Made by a program: the position numbers and the translations under genes. A DNA stretch of 64,000 nucleotides from Mycolicibacterium parafortuitum. GTDB lineage: Bacteria; Actinomycetota; Actinomycetes; Mycobacteriales; Mycobacteriaceae. This document shows positions 26,269 to 37,300 of the stretch, one piece after another (the stretch's first letter is position 1; each line of letters begins with the position of its first letter). The notes beneath the pieces are model-generated. The model saw only the letters and a program-made list of their open reading frames with translations. It had not been told where the DNA came from and ran no database searches. Location: assembly GCF_002086815.1 (NCBI RefSeq), contig NZ_MVID01000020.1, positions 56,053 to 120,052 on the forward strand, read 5' to 3'.

Positions 26269-29102
26269 TGCTGCCCGATGCCCGGATCCCGGTGCTGCTC
26301 AGCGCTCATGCCGAGGCGCTGATCGCCGAGGACGCGCGCCGAATCCTCGGCTACCTGGATCGCAAGCCGGCCCTCGACGCCGTCGCGGCCTCGCTACTGC
26401 GGCTGCGCAGGCGCCAGCGCCACCGCGCGGTCGTGCGCGCGGGCGACCTGCGCGACCTCGCCGAAGGGGTGGCCGCGCTGGCCCACGGCGCCGACCATCC
26501 GCTGGTCACCCGTGCCACGGTCGCCGAGAACGGCTGCCGCGCATTCGTGTTCCCGGGTCAGGGGAATCAGTGGCCGTCGATGGGCGCCGAGGCCTACCGC
26601 ACGCTGAGCGTGTACCGGGCGGCGGCCGACGAGTGTGCCGCGGCATTCGAGGAGGCGGGGCAGCGGTCCCCGCTGGACTACCTGACCGCCGCGCCGGGCG
26701 CTGAAGGCTGGTCGCAGATCGACGCCCAGGCAGCACAGTTCACCCATGCCGTCGCGTTGTCGGCGGTCTGGCGGTCCTGCGGGATCGAACCGGATCTGAC
26801 CGTCGGGCACAGCCTCGGCGAAGTTGCCGCCGCCCATGTCGCGGGCATGCTCACGCTTGCCGACGCCGCGGCGGTGGTGATCGCGCGCGCCGGCGTGCTG
26901 GAGAACCTGTCCGAGGGTTACGGCATGGTCGTCCTCGGTGTCGCGGCCGCCGACGCGCACACGTTGATCGAGGAAACCGGCGGCTGGTGCGAACTCTCGG
27001 TGGTCAACGCCGCGTCCTCGGTCGCGGTGTCGGGGGAGAGCGCGGCGGTCGAGAAGCTGAAGGACGTCGCCACCGAGCGCGGCATCTTCGCTCGCACGGT
27101 CACCATGGCTTTTCCCGCGCACACCAGCCTGCTCGACGCGTTGCGCACCGACCTGCTCGGCCGGCTGCCGAACGCCTCGTTCCGCGACGGCGGTGTCCCG
27201 TTCATCGGTTCGGCGACCGGAACCGCGGTGCCGCACGACACCGACTTCGCCGACTACTGGTTCGCAAACCTGCGCAACACCGTTCGCTTCGACCACGCGG
27301 CGGCAGCGGCCGCCGACGCGGGCGCCGACATCTTCATCGAGATGTCGGCGCATCCGGCGCTGCTGTTCGCCCTGGGCCAGAGCGCAGGTGACGCGCTCAC
27401 CGTCGGATCCGGCCGCCGCGACGCGCCGATCGCGGACACGATGGCGGCCGGCATCGCGACCGTCGCGGCCTCCGACCCGGCCTTCGCCTGGGATGACACG
27501 GTCGACGTCGGCACCCCGCTGCTACGCGGGTTTCCGAACACGCCGATGCGCGCCACCCACCTGTGGGCGCTGCCCCAGCCGCTTCCGCCGGCCCCGACGC
27601 TGACCCTGGCCACCGAGGCGTGGGAGCCGCGCGACGCGGCGCCGGCCGCCCTGGCGCTGCGCCGCACCGCCGTCGTCGAACTACCCGGGCCCCGCAGCGG
27701 TCTGGGGAGTCAGCTGCGCGCCGCCGTCGACCGGCACCTCGGCGTTCAGGCAGCCACCGTCGACGAGGCCGACCTCGTCCTCGTCGTCGCGCCGGTTCTC
27801 GACGACTCCGACGCCACCCGGTCGGCCCGGGCCCTCGCGGATCTGATCGGTGCCGGACTGCTCGGCTACAGCGACACCGTCGGACCCGACTGCCGCGACC
27901 TCTGCCTGATCACCGTCGCCGGTGAACAGGTGCGCCACGACGACGCACCGCTGCCCGGGCAGGCCGCACTGGCCGCCGTGCACCGCAGCATCGGGTTCGA
28001 ACACCCCGACGTGAACTTCCGGCATCTGGACCTCCCGCCGGTGACCGTGGACGCCGCGGCTGTGCTGGATGCGGTGCTCACCGACGGCGATGAGCTCGCG
28101 GTACGCGAAACCGAGGATGGCCCAACCCTGTTCGCGCGTGTCGAACACGAAACCGTGACGGTCCCGGAGCTGTGGCTCACCGACCCGGGCGTGCTCGACG
28201 ACGTCGTCATCACCGGCGGCAACGGCACGGTCGGGCAGCACTACGCAAGAGTTCTTGCCCGCCACGGCGCCCGCCGCATCACGGTGCTGAGCCGTAGCCT
28301 GGGCTGCGACATCACCGACCCCGCTCAGGTGGCCGTCGCCGCGGCCGAACTCGGCGGAGACGGGGCGACGCTGGTGATCCACGCCGCCGCGACCGCGCGG
28401 TTCGCCGACCGCGCCGAACTCACCGCACAGGACTTCACCGACGCGTGCGCCGCCAAGGTCGCCGGCATCACCCACGTCGTCGAGCACTGGCCGCTGCGCC
28501 CGGGTGCGCGGATCGTGTTGTGCAGCTCGGTGTCAGGGTTGTGGGGCGGACGGGGCCACGCCGCCTACGCGGCAGCCAACCGGATGCTCGACGTGCTGGC
28601 CGGGCAACTGCGTGCCGGCGGATTCCGCTGCAGCGCGGCACGGTTCGGGCTCTTCGGAACCGGCATCGTCGACGATGCGGCGGTGGACCGCATCGGCAGG
28701 GCGGGGCTCGTGCCGATGGACGCCGACGACGCGATCGAGGCCAGCCTGCGCGAGCACGGCGGCGACGCGGTGATCTACAGCGCCGACCGGGCACGGTTGC
28801 AGGTGTTCCGCGACGCGCCCGCCGCCGAGGCCCCGGGCGTCGATGCCGGCGCCGAAGACCGCACCGCGCTGGTGGTTTCCGAACTCGCCTCGGTACTCGG
28901 TGTGCACCCCGACACCATCGACCTCACCGCGGCACTGCTCGACATGGGTGTCGACTCGCTGCTGGCCCTGGACCTGCGCAAGAGATTGCGCCGAGCCGCC
29001 GGAAGGTCGGTACCCCTGGCCGCCATGCTCGGCGGTATCACCGGCACCGAACTGGTCGCCGCCCTCGATGAACAACCACGGAAGAATGAGATTCCCGCGT
29101 GA
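26268..29102 (+). CDS. mbtD: Polyketide synthase MbtD (AT-KR-ACP)
   Basis: A 944-residue partner of MbtC. Order: acyltransferase about residues 85-370 (Ser182 in GHSLGEVAAAHVAG), a linker region, ketoreductase about 640-830 (VVITGGNGTVGQ; catalytic AYAAAN), ACP about 865-940 (Ser897 in DMGVDSLLAL). It supplies extender unit, reduction and carrier for the beta-hydroxy acyl building block. The start is ATG 26268 overlapping the mbtC stop; GTG 26265 one codon earlier is equally placed behind GGAGGGG. A longer reading would overlap mbtC in another frame. The end overlaps mbtE by four bases. The length is near M. tuberculosis MbtD (1004). Confidence 0.92.
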   Translation: MLPDARIPVLLSAHAEALIAEDARRILGYLDRKPALDAVAASLLRLRRRQRHRAVVRAGDLRDLAEGVAALAHGADHPLVTRATVAENGCRAFVFPGQGNQWPSMGAEAYRTLSVYRAAADECAAAFEEAGQRSPLDYLTAAPGAEGWSQIDAQAAQFTHAVALSAVWRSCGIEPDLTVGHSLGEVAAAHVAGMLTLADAAAVVIARAGVLENLSEGYGMVVLGVAAADAHTLIEETGGWCELSVVNAASSVAVSGESAAVEKLKDVATERGIFARTVTMAFPAHTSLLDALRTDLLGRLPNASFRDGGVPFIGSATGTAVPHDTDFADYWFANLRNTVRFDHAAAAAADAGADIFIEMSAHPALLFALGQSAGDALTVGSGRRDAPIADTMAAGIATVAASDPAFAWDDTVDVGTPLLRGFPNTPMRATHLWALPQPLPPAPTLTLATEAWEPRDAAPAALALRRTAVVELPGPRSGLGSQLRAAVDRHLGVQAATVDEADLVLVVAPVLDDSDATRSARALADLIGAGLLGYSDTVGPDCRDLCLITVAGEQVRHDDAPLPGQAALAAVHRSIGFEHPDVNFRHLDLPPVTVDAAAVLDAVLTDGDELAVRETEDGPTLFARVEHETVTVPELWLTDPGVLDDVVITGGNGTVGQHYARVLARHGARRITVLSRSLGCDITDPAQVAVAAAELGGDGATLVIHAAATARFADRAELTAQDFTDACAAKVAGITHVVEHWPLRPGARIVLCSSVSGLWGGRGHAAYAAANRMLDVLAGQLRAGGFRCSAARFGLFGTGIVDDAAVDRIGRAGLVPMDADDAIEASLREHGGDAVIYSADRARLQVFRDAPAAEAPGVDAGAEDRTALVVSELASVLGVHPDTIDLTAALLDMGVDSLLALDLRKRLRRAAGRSVPLAAMLGGITGTELVAALDEQPRKNEIPA

Positions 29103-32100
29103 CTGACACTGACCTGGATGCCCAGCGGCTCGAGCTGCTTCGCCAGCGACTGGCCGGCCGCGGACTGCGCGCGCACGAAACCCCGGACGCCGAGCGGCGG
29201 GACGGTGCGCTGACCGACGGCCAGCAGCGCATGTGGTTCGTCCAGTCCGTCGACCCCAGCGGTGCGCTGCTCAACATCAGCCTGTCCTACCGGATCACCG
29301 GCGAGCTGGACCTGTCCCGGCTGCACGACGCCGTCGCGGCCGTGTCCCGCCGGCATCCGGTGCTGCGCAGCACCTTCCACGCCGACGAGAACGGCGAACC
29401 ACACCTGACCGTGCACGACGACCTGCAGCCGGGATGGGCCGTGCACGACATCTCCGAGCTGTCCGAGCATGCACGCCGGCTGCGACTGGAGGTGCTCGCC
29501 CAGCGCGAGTTCAGCACCCCGATCGACCTCGAGACCTGCTCGCCGCTGCGGATCACCGTCGCGCGCACCGCTCCCGCCGAATACGTGATGCTTCTGGTGG
29601 TGCACCACATCGCGTGGGACGACGGCTGCTGGCGGGTGTTCTTCGCCGACCTGACCCGCGCCTACACCGGCGCCGAACTCGCGCCGACGCCCGCGCCGCC
29701 GCCGGAGCCGGTGACCTCGGATGAGGATCTCGAGTACTGGCGCGCCGCGATGACCGCGCTGCCCGAGCCGCTCGAACTCCCCGGGCCGAACGGCTCGGCG
29801 GTCCCGTCGAGCTGGCGGTCGCAGCGCACCACCGTCACGCTGTCGGCCGACACCGTCGCGCGGGTCCGCGCGGCCGCGCGTGCCGCCGGAGCAACGCCGT
29901 ACATCGTGCTGCTGGCCGCATTCGGCGCGCTGCTGCACCGCTACACCCACGCCGACGACATCCTGGTCGCCAGTCCGGTGCTGCTCCGCGGCCCGGACAG
30001 CGAGGAGGTCATCGGCTACCACGGCAACACCGCGGTGATGCGCCTGAAGCCACGCGGTATGCAGAGCTTCACCGAATTCCTCTCCGAGACCAAGGACTTC
30101 GTCCTCGGCGCGATCGCCCACCAGCAGGTCAACGTGGACCGCGTGGTGCGCGAGCTCAACCCCGACCGCAGGCACGGCGCCGAGCGGATGACCCGCGTCA
30201 GCTTCGGGTTCCGCGAACCCGACGGCGGCGGGTTCGCCCCGCCCGGGATCACCTGCACGCGCGCCGAACTGCGCGGGCAGCTGACGCAGCTGCCGCTGGG
30301 CCTGATGGTCGAACTCGACGACGCAGCAGCCGTGGTCGAAGCCGAGTACCTGGTCGAGATCATCGACGACGCGCTGGCCCGCCAACTGCTGGAGCACTAC
30401 GTGGTGCTGCTCGACGCCGCGCTGGCCGATCCGGACACCCCGCTGGCGAAGCTGGACCTGATGGGCGCCGGCGACGCCGAATGGCTGCGCGAGGTCTCCC
30501 ACGGGGAGACGTTCGAGGTGCCCGCGGCCACCATCGCCGAACGTATCGAGGACCGGGTCGCCAAGATCCCCGACACCGTCGCGGTGGTCTACGAAGGCCG
30601 CCAGTACACCTACCGGGAGATCAACGAGTCCGCGAATCAGGTGGCGCACTGGCTGATCGAGCAGGGCATCGGCACCGAGGACCGGGTCGCGGTGCTGCTG
30701 GACCGGTCCCCGGAGCTGCTCATCACCGCGCTCGGGATCATCAAGGCCGGCGCGGTGTACCTGCCGGTCGATCCGACCTACCCCGAGGACCGGCTGTCGT
30801 TCATCCTGGGCGACTCCGACCCGAAGATGGTGATCCGCGAGGCCGTCACCGGACTGGACGAGCACCGCACCGACAACCCCACCGACGACGTCCGGGTGCG
30901 TCCGCTGCGCCCGGAGAACGCCGCGTACCTGATCTACACGTCGGGGTCGACCGGGCTGCCCAAAGGTGTGCCGGTGCCGCACCGGCCGGTCTCGGAGTAC
31001 TTCACCTGGTTCGAGGGCGAGTACGACATCCGCGACACCGACCGGCTGCTGCAGGTCGCGTCACCGAGTTTCGACGTGTCGATCGGCGAGATCTTCGGAA
31101 CACTGGCCTGCGGCGGGCGCCTCGTCATCCCGCGCCCGGACGGGCTCACCGACATCGGCTACCTGACGGATCTGTTGCAGCGCGAGGGCATCACCGCGAT
31201 GCACTTCGTGCCGTCGCTGCTCGGCCTGTTCCTGTCGCTGCCCGGAGTGAACCACTGGCGCACCCTGGAGCGGGTGCCGATCGGGGGAGAGGCGCTGCCC
31301 GGAGAGCTGGCCGACAAGTTCCACGCCACCTTCGACGCATTGCTGCACAACTTCTACGGCCCCACCGAGACGATCATCAACACCACCCGGTACAAGGTGG
31401 AGGGTACGCAGGGCGCCCGGATCGTGCCGATCGGCAAACCCAAGATCAACACCACCGTCCATCTGCTCGACGATGCGCTGCAGCCGGTACCGCCGGGCGT
31501 GATCGGCGAGATCTACATCGGCGGAACCCATGTCGCGCGTGGCTACCACCGCAGGCCCGGCCCGACCGCCGAGCGTTTCGTCGCCGATCCGTTCACGCCG
31601 GGCGGACGGCTGTACCGCTCGGGGGATCTGGCCCGTCGCAACGCCGACGGCGATCTCGAGTTCGTCGGGCGCGCCGACGAACAGGTCAAGATCCGGGGCT
31701 TCCGCATCGAACTCGGCGAGGTCGCCGCGGCGATCACCGTCGACCCGTCCGTCGGGCAGGCCGTCGTGCTCGGCCAGGACCTCCCCGGGCTCGGCAAGAG
31801 CCTGGTCGGATATCTCACCCCGGCCGCGGCGGGTGAGCAGGTCGACGTGGCCCGTATCCGGGCCAGGGTCGCCGCCGCGCTGCCCGACTACATGACCCCT
31901 GCCGCGTACGTCGTGCTCGACGAGATCCCGATCACCGCGCACGGCAAGATCGACCGGGCCGCGCTGCCGCTTCCCGAGATCAGCACCGGAGCCGACTACC
32001 GCGAACCGGCCACCGACACCGAACGCGCACTCGCGCAACTGTTCTCCGAGCTTCTGGGTGCTCCCCGGGTCGGCGCCGACGACTCGTTCTTCGAACTCGG

Positions 32101-34375
32101 CGGGCATTCGCTGCTGGCCACCAAGCTGGTCGCGGCGATCCGGTCGCGCTGCGGCGTCGAGATCGAGATCCGGGAGATCTTCGAACTCGGCACGCTGGCC
32201 GGCCTCGCCGAACGTGTCGACCAACTGGCCGCGGGCGATGCGCCGTTGCCGCGGCCCCGGCTGATGCCCGTGCCGCACGACGGGCCCGCGCCGATGTCCG
32301 CCTCGCAGCTGCGGCAGTGGTTCCAGTACCGCGTCGACGGCCCGGGCCCGGTGAACAACGTGCCGTTCGCGGCCCGGTTCACCGGACCGTGCGACGTCGA
32401 CGCGCTCGTCGCCGCGGTGCGCGACGTGGTGGCCCGGCACGAGAGCCTGCGCACCACATTCTGCGAAATCGACGGCGTGCCCTACCAGCTCGTCAACGCA
32501 CCGGACCCGCAGTTCCCGGTGCGCCTGGGCGCCGGCGCCGACGAGGACTGGCTGGGTGCCGAACTCGACGCCGAGCGACTGGAGGTGTTCGACCTCGAGC
32601 AGCAGTGGCCGATCCGCGCCGCGGTGCTGTCGATCCCCGGCCAGCACGTGCTGTCGCTGGTGATCCACCACATCGCCGCCGACCACTGGTCCGCGGCGGT
32701 GCTGTTCACCGAACTGCTCACCGCGTACCGGGCGCGCTGCGCCGGGGACGCCCCGACCTGGGCGCCGCTGCCGGTGCAGTACGCCGACTACGCCGCATGG
32801 CAGGCCTCGCTGTTGGCCGAGGACACCGGAATCATCGCCGCGCAACGGGATTACTGGAAGGCCCAACTCGACGGGCTCTCCGGTGAGACCGGGCTGCAAC
32901 CCGACTTCGCGCGGCCACCGGTTCCCGGCGGTGCGGCCGATGCTGTCGAGTTCACCCTCGACGCGGGCGTGCGCGACAAACTCGTCGGGCTGACCCGCGA
33001 ACTCGGGGTCACCGAGTTCATGCTGCTGCAGGCCGCGGTCGCCGCGACGCTGTACAAGGCGGGGGAGGGCGCCGACATCCCGCTGGGCACACCGGTGGCG
33101 GGACGCACCGAACCCGAACTCGACCAGCTGATCGGGTTCTTCATCAACATCCTGGTGCTGCGCAACGACCTGAGCGCCAATCCGACGTTGCGTGAGGTGG
33201 GCCTTCGTGCCCGCGAGATGGCGTTGCAGGCCTACGCCCACCAGGACCTGCCGTTCGACCAGGTCGTCGACGCCGTCAGCCCGGTGCGCTCGCTGTCGCG
33301 CAACCCGCTGTTCGGCGTCGTCGTCCATGTGCGCGAACAACTTTCCGAAGCCAGACCGATCAGCACCGGCCCCGACGGCGACACGCTGTTCACCGCGCTG
33401 GAGCCGACGTTCGACATGGCGCACGCGGATCTGTCGATCAACTTCTTCGCCGGGGACAACGGCTATCGCGGGCACGTGATCTACCGGACCGACCTGTACG
33501 CCCGCGCCACCGCGGAGCGTTTCGCCGGGTGGCTCGGCCGCGTCATCACCGCCTTCGCCCAGAACCCGGACCTGGCCCTGGACGACCTCGCGATCGGCGA
33601 CCCCGTGCTGCCGCCGCCGGATGCCGACGCGATCCTGCTCGACGCCGCGGGCAACCCGGTGCCCGTCGGTGTCGTCGCCGACGTGCACTACACCGGCGAG
33701 GCGGCCGGGCGCCGCGGGGACCGCGCGCGCTGGACCGAGGACGGCCGGCTGGACTACGTCGAGCGCGTCGACCACGAACTCGAAGCGGCGCTGGCCGGGA
33801 TCCCCGGTGTCGCCGAAGCCGCGGTCCGCAACTGGGACAACGGCTACCGCAGCACGGTCGCCGCGTACGTGGCGCCCGACCAGCCGGTCGACGACCCTGC
33901 GGCGTTCGCCGAGACGGTCCGTGCCGCGCTGCCCGAGGGCACCGCACCGCCGAAGATCGTCGTGCTCGACACGTTGCCGGCCAGCCGCCGCGACCTGCCG
34001 CCGCCCCGCGCGGCAGGCCCGAGCGAACCGCCGCGGACCGATACGGAGAGGGCGCTCGCGGAGATGCTCGCCGACGTGCTGTCCGACGTGCTCGGCGGCG
34101 CCGAGATCGGCCGCTACGACGACTACTTCGAGCTCGGCGGCGACAGCATTCTCGCCGTCCAGCTGGCCGGGCGGGCGAAGAAGGCCGGTCTGCGCCTGAC
34201 CGCGCGGATGGTGTTCGAACATCCGGTGCTGCACGATCTGGCTGCCGCCGTGGATTCGGCGGCGGACACCGAATCCCGCGACATCCACCACGCACCGATG
34301 AGCACCTCCGGGCTGTCGGACGAGGAGCTGGCGATGGTCGCGGCGTCGTGGGCCGACCGGGACGAGACTTCGTGA
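29099..34375 (+). CDS. mbtE: Non-ribosomal peptide synthetase MbtE
   Basis: A 1758-residue NRPS. First module: condensation (HHIAWDDG at about residue 169), adenylation about 470-960 (IYTSGSTGLPKGV; YRSGDLARRNADG), carrier (Ser1004 in LGGHSLLATKL). Second module: condensation (HHIAADHW near 1190, lacking the usual Gly after Asp), then only the C-terminal remnant of an adenylation domain (about 1510-1640: RARWTEDGRLDYVERVDHEL), then an intact carrier (Ser1683 in LGGDSILAVQL). Known role: incorporate the first, acylated N-hydroxylysine and continue the chain. The second carrier cannot be loaded by its own module, so it may take the hydroxy-acyl unit from MbtD; that is inference. Starts GTG 29099 overlapping mbtD. 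Confidence 0.92.
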   Translation: MTDTDLDAQRLELLRQRLAGRGLRAHETPDAERRDGALTDGQQRMWFVQSVDPSGALLNISLSYRITGELDLSRLHDAVAAVSRRHPVLRSTFHADENGEPHLTVHDDLQPGWAVHDISELSEHARRLRLEVLAQREFSTPIDLETCSPLRITVARTAPAEYVMLLVVHHIAWDDGCWRVFFADLTRAYTGAELAPTPAPPPEPVTSDEDLEYWRAAMTALPEPLELPGPNGSAVPSSWRSQRTTVTLSADTVARVRAAARAAGATPYIVLLAAFGALLHRYTHADDILVASPVLLRGPDSEEVIGYHGNTAVMRLKPRGMQSFTEFLSETKDFVLGAIAHQQVNVDRVVRELNPDRRHGAERMTRVSFGFREPDGGGFAPPGITCTRAELRGQLTQLPLGLMVELDDAAAVVEAEYLVEIIDDALARQLLEHYVVLLDAALADPDTPLAKLDLMGAGDAEWLREVSHGETFEVPAATIAERIEDRVAKIPDTVAVVYEGRQYTYREINESANQVAHWLIEQGIGTEDRVAVLLDRSPELLITALGIIKAGAVYLPVDPTYPEDRLSFILGDSDPKMVIREAVTGLDEHRTDNPTDDVRVRPLRPENAAYLIYTSGSTGLPKGVPVPHRPVSEYFTWFEGEYDIRDTDRLLQVASPSFDVSIGEIFGTLACGGRLVIPRPDGLTDIGYLTDLLQREGITAMHFVPSLLGLFLSLPGVNHWRTLERVPIGGEALPGELADKFHATFDALLHNFYGPTETIINTTRYKVEGTQGARIVPIGKPKINTTVHLLDDALQPVPPGVIGEIYIGGTHVARGYHRRPGPTAERFVADPFTPGGRLYRSGDLARRNADGDLEFVGRADEQVKIRGFRIELGEVAAAITVDPSVGQAVVLGQDLPGLGKSLVGYLTPAAAGEQVDVARIRARVAAALPDYMTPAAYVVLDEIPITAHGKIDRAALPLPEISTGADYREPATDTERALAQLFSELLGAPRVGADDSFFELGGHSLLATKLVAAIRSRCGVEIEIREIFELGTLAGLAERVDQLAAGDAPLPRPRLMPVPHDGPAPMSASQLRQWFQYRVDGPGPVNNVPFAARFTGPCDVDALVAAVRDVVARHESLRTTFCEIDGVPYQLVNAPDPQFPVRLGAGADEDWLGAELDAERLEVFDLEQQWPIRAAVLSIPGQHVLSLVIHHIAADHWSAAVLFTELLTAYRARCAGDAPTWAPLPVQYADYAAWQASLLAEDTGIIAAQRDYWKAQLDGLSGETGLQPDFARPPVPGGAADAVEFTLDAGVRDKLVGLTRELGVTEFMLLQAAVAATLYKAGEGADIPLGTPVAGRTEPELDQLIGFFINILVLRNDLSANPTLREVGLRAREMALQAYAHQDLPFDQVVDAVSPVRSLSRNPLFGVVVHVREQLSEARPISTGPDGDTLFTALEPTFDMAHADLSINFFAGDNGYRGHVIYRTDLYARATAERFAGWLGRVITAFAQNPDLALDDLAIGDPVLPPPDADAILLDAAGNPVPVGVVADVHYTGEAAGRRGDRARWTEDGRLDYVERVDHELEAALAGIPGVAEAAVRNWDNGYRSTVAAYVAPDQPVDDPAAFAETVRAALPEGTAPPKIVVLDTLPASRRDLPPPRAAGPSEPPRTDTERALAEMLADVLSDVLGGAEIGRYDDYFELGGDSILAVQLAGRAKKAGLRLTARMVFEHPVLHDLAAAVDSAADTESRDIHHAPMSTSGLSDEELAMVAASWADRDETS

Positions 34376-37300
34376 CGGCAGCCGAAACCACGCCCGCCAT
34401 CGCCGATGTGATGGCGTTGACCCCGCTGCAGCAGGGGCTGTTCTCGCTGACCGCGATGACCGACGGCGACGACCCCTACGTGATCGGGATGAGCGCCGAC
34501 ATCACCGGGGCGCTGGACGTGGCGTTGCTGCGCGAGTGCGCCGCGGCGATGCTGGTGCGGCATCCGAACCTGCGGGCCGGCTTCTTCCAGGGCAATCTGA
34601 GCCGGCCGGTGCAGGTGATCCCGGAGAAGGCCGAGTTGCATTGGCAGCAGGTGGCCGCGGACCCGGGTGAAGTCGACGCGGCCGAGCACGCCGAGCGGGC
34701 CCGCCGATTCAACCTGGAACGCGGGCCGGCGATCCGCTTCCTGCTGATCGAAACGACCAGTGCGCGTTGGCGATTCGTGGTGACCGCCCATCACATCGTG
34801 ATCGACGGATGGTCGCTGTCGCTGCTGGTCTCGGAATTGCTCGCGCTCTACCGCGCCGGCGGGGACACCGCGGCGCTGCCCCCGCCCCCGCGCCCGTACC
34901 GGGACTACATCGGCTGGCTCGCCGCCCGCGACGAGAGCGCCGCCCGCGCCGCGTGGACCGAACACCTGGCCGGGCTGGACGGCCCGACCCTGCTGGCACC
35001 CGCACTCGGCGCCACGCTGCTGCCGGACGGGCTGCCGGTGATCACCGAGGTGCGGGCCGACACGCAGACCACCGCGGCGCTGGTCGAGGCGGCCCGCTCG
35101 CGCGGGGTCACCGTCAACACCCTGGTACAGATGGCCTGGGCCGTCATCCTGTCGTCGTTCACCGACCGGTCCGACGTGGTCTTCGGTGTCACGGTGTCCG
35201 GCAGGCCCGACGAACTGGCCGGGGTCGAGTCCATGATCGGGTTGTTCGTCAACACGGTGCCGCTGCGGGTGCGTCTGGATCCCCACACCCCGGCCGGGGC
35301 GCAGTGTGTTGCGCTGCAACGCGTGTTCGCCGCGTTGCGCGACCACAGCCATCTCGGTCATTCCGAGCTGAGGACACTCGGCGGCGTCGGCGAACTGTTC
35401 GACACGCTGCTGGTGTACGAGAACTTCCCGATCGGCGCGGTCGCGGGCGCGCCGTCGCTGGAGGCCGGCGACGCCACCTTCACCCCGGTCGCGTTGCAGA
35501 GCCTCGCGCACTTTCCGGTCACCCTCGCCGCACACCTGACCGACGGCCGGCTCACGGTGCTCGTCGAGGCCAAGGACGGTGCGCTGGGCGCCGTCGCGCC
35601 GCGATCGGTCGGCGAGCGGCTGCTGGCGACCGTGCAACGCCTCATCGACGGCTGGGACCGGCCGCTGCGCGCGGTCAGCATGATCCCCGCCGACACGCCG
35701 CCCGCTCCCGCGCCCGCCGCGATCGCCACCGTCGCCTCGGTGCACGGCGCGCTCGCCGAGATGGCCGCAGCCCGAATGGGTTCGGTGGCACTGAGCTGGG
35801 ATGACGGCGTGCTCACCTTCCGTCAGCTGGAAGAGGCCGCCGACCGGGTGGCCGCGGCGCTGCTCGCGCGGGGAGCCGGTCCGGAGACCCCGGTGGCGAT
35901 CCGGTTGCGGCGTGGACCGGATTACGTCATCGCGATGTTCGGGGTGCTCAAGGCCGGCGGCATGATCGTGCCGCTGGATCCGGCGATGCCCGCCGAGCGC
36001 ATCGACGCGATCCTGCGCCAGTGCACGGCCGCCCACGTGATCGACGAGACCTGGATGGCGGGCGCCGCCGCCGACCCGCCGCCGGGGTATCGGCCGAGCC
36101 GCACATTTCCCGGCCAGGGCGCCTACGTGGTGTTCACCTCGGGCACCACCGGAGAACCCAAGGGCGTCATCGGGACTCACGAGGCGCTGCTGGCCTACGC
36201 CCGGGACCACATCGACGCGGTGCTGCGCCCCGCCGCCGCCCGTGTCGGACGACCGCTGCGCATCGCGCACGCGTGGTCGTTCACGTTCGACGCCGCCTGG
36301 CAGCCGCTGGCCGCGCTGCTCGACGGGCACAGCGTGCACATCATCGACGACGCGACCCAGCGCGACGCCGAAGCGCTCGTCGAGGTGATAGCCCGCTTCG
36401 GGATCGACATGATCGATACCACCCCGTCGATGTTCGGGCAGCTGCGTGCGGTCGGGCTGTTGTCCACGGTCCCGCTGGCGGTGCTGGCGCTCGGCGGCGA
36501 GGCCATCGATCCCGGTGTGTGGCAGCAGATCCGCGACGAGTGCGACCGCACCGGGATGACCGCGCACAACTGCTACGGACCCACCGAGACGACGGTCGAG
36601 GCCGTGGTCGCCGCGATCGCCGAGCACGATCGCCCGACGATCGGCACGCCCACCGGGTCGACGCGGTCCTACGTGCTCGACTCCTGGCTGCGCCCGGTGC
36701 CCGCCGGCGCGGTCGGGGAGCTGTACCTGGCCGGCGGGCAGCTCACCCGCGGATACCTCGGCAGGGCCGCCGAGACCGCGGCGAGGTTCGTCCCCGACCC
36801 GTTCGTCGCGGGCACCAGGATGTACCGCACCGGCGACGTCGTGCGCCGGTGCGAGGACGGCACGCTGTCGTTTCTCGGCCGCTCCGACAGCCAGGTCAAG
36901 ATTCGCGGGTTCCGCGTCGAACCCGGGGAGGTCGCCGCGGTGCTCAGCACCCACCCGTCGGTGATGCAGGCGTACGTGATGGTCCGACCCCACGTCAGCG
37001 GCTCCCGGCTGGTCGCCTATGTGACCGGCAGCCCGTCGGTCGCCGAACTGCGCGCGCTGCTGGCCGAGCGGTTGCCCCGCTACCTGATCCCGAACCGGAT
37101 CGTGCCGGTGGATCAGCTGCCGCTGACCTCACACGGCAAGATCGACGAGCGCGCGCTGGCCGCGCTGGAACCCGCCGCCGACAGTGGATCCGTGGCACCG
37201 CAGACGCCGACGGAGACGGAGCTGGCCGGGCTGCTGGCCGAGGTGCTCGGCGTCGACGAGGTCGACGTCACCGCCGACTTCCTGGAGCTGGGGCTGGACA

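Noticed and set aside
31061..34291. A 1076-codon minus-strand reading frame opposite mbtE (and similar long antisense frames opposite mbtD, mbtF and the PKS)
   Set aside because: Composition is Arg/Gly/Val/His-rich with no domain motifs. Such frames are expected opposite high-GC coding DNA, and the plus-strand genes have complete domain sets.
33529..34371. An N-terminal extension of mbtF by 281 codons
   Set aside because: It overlaps mbtE in another frame and is Arg/Pro-rich. GTG 34372 gives the usual MbtF length and start.
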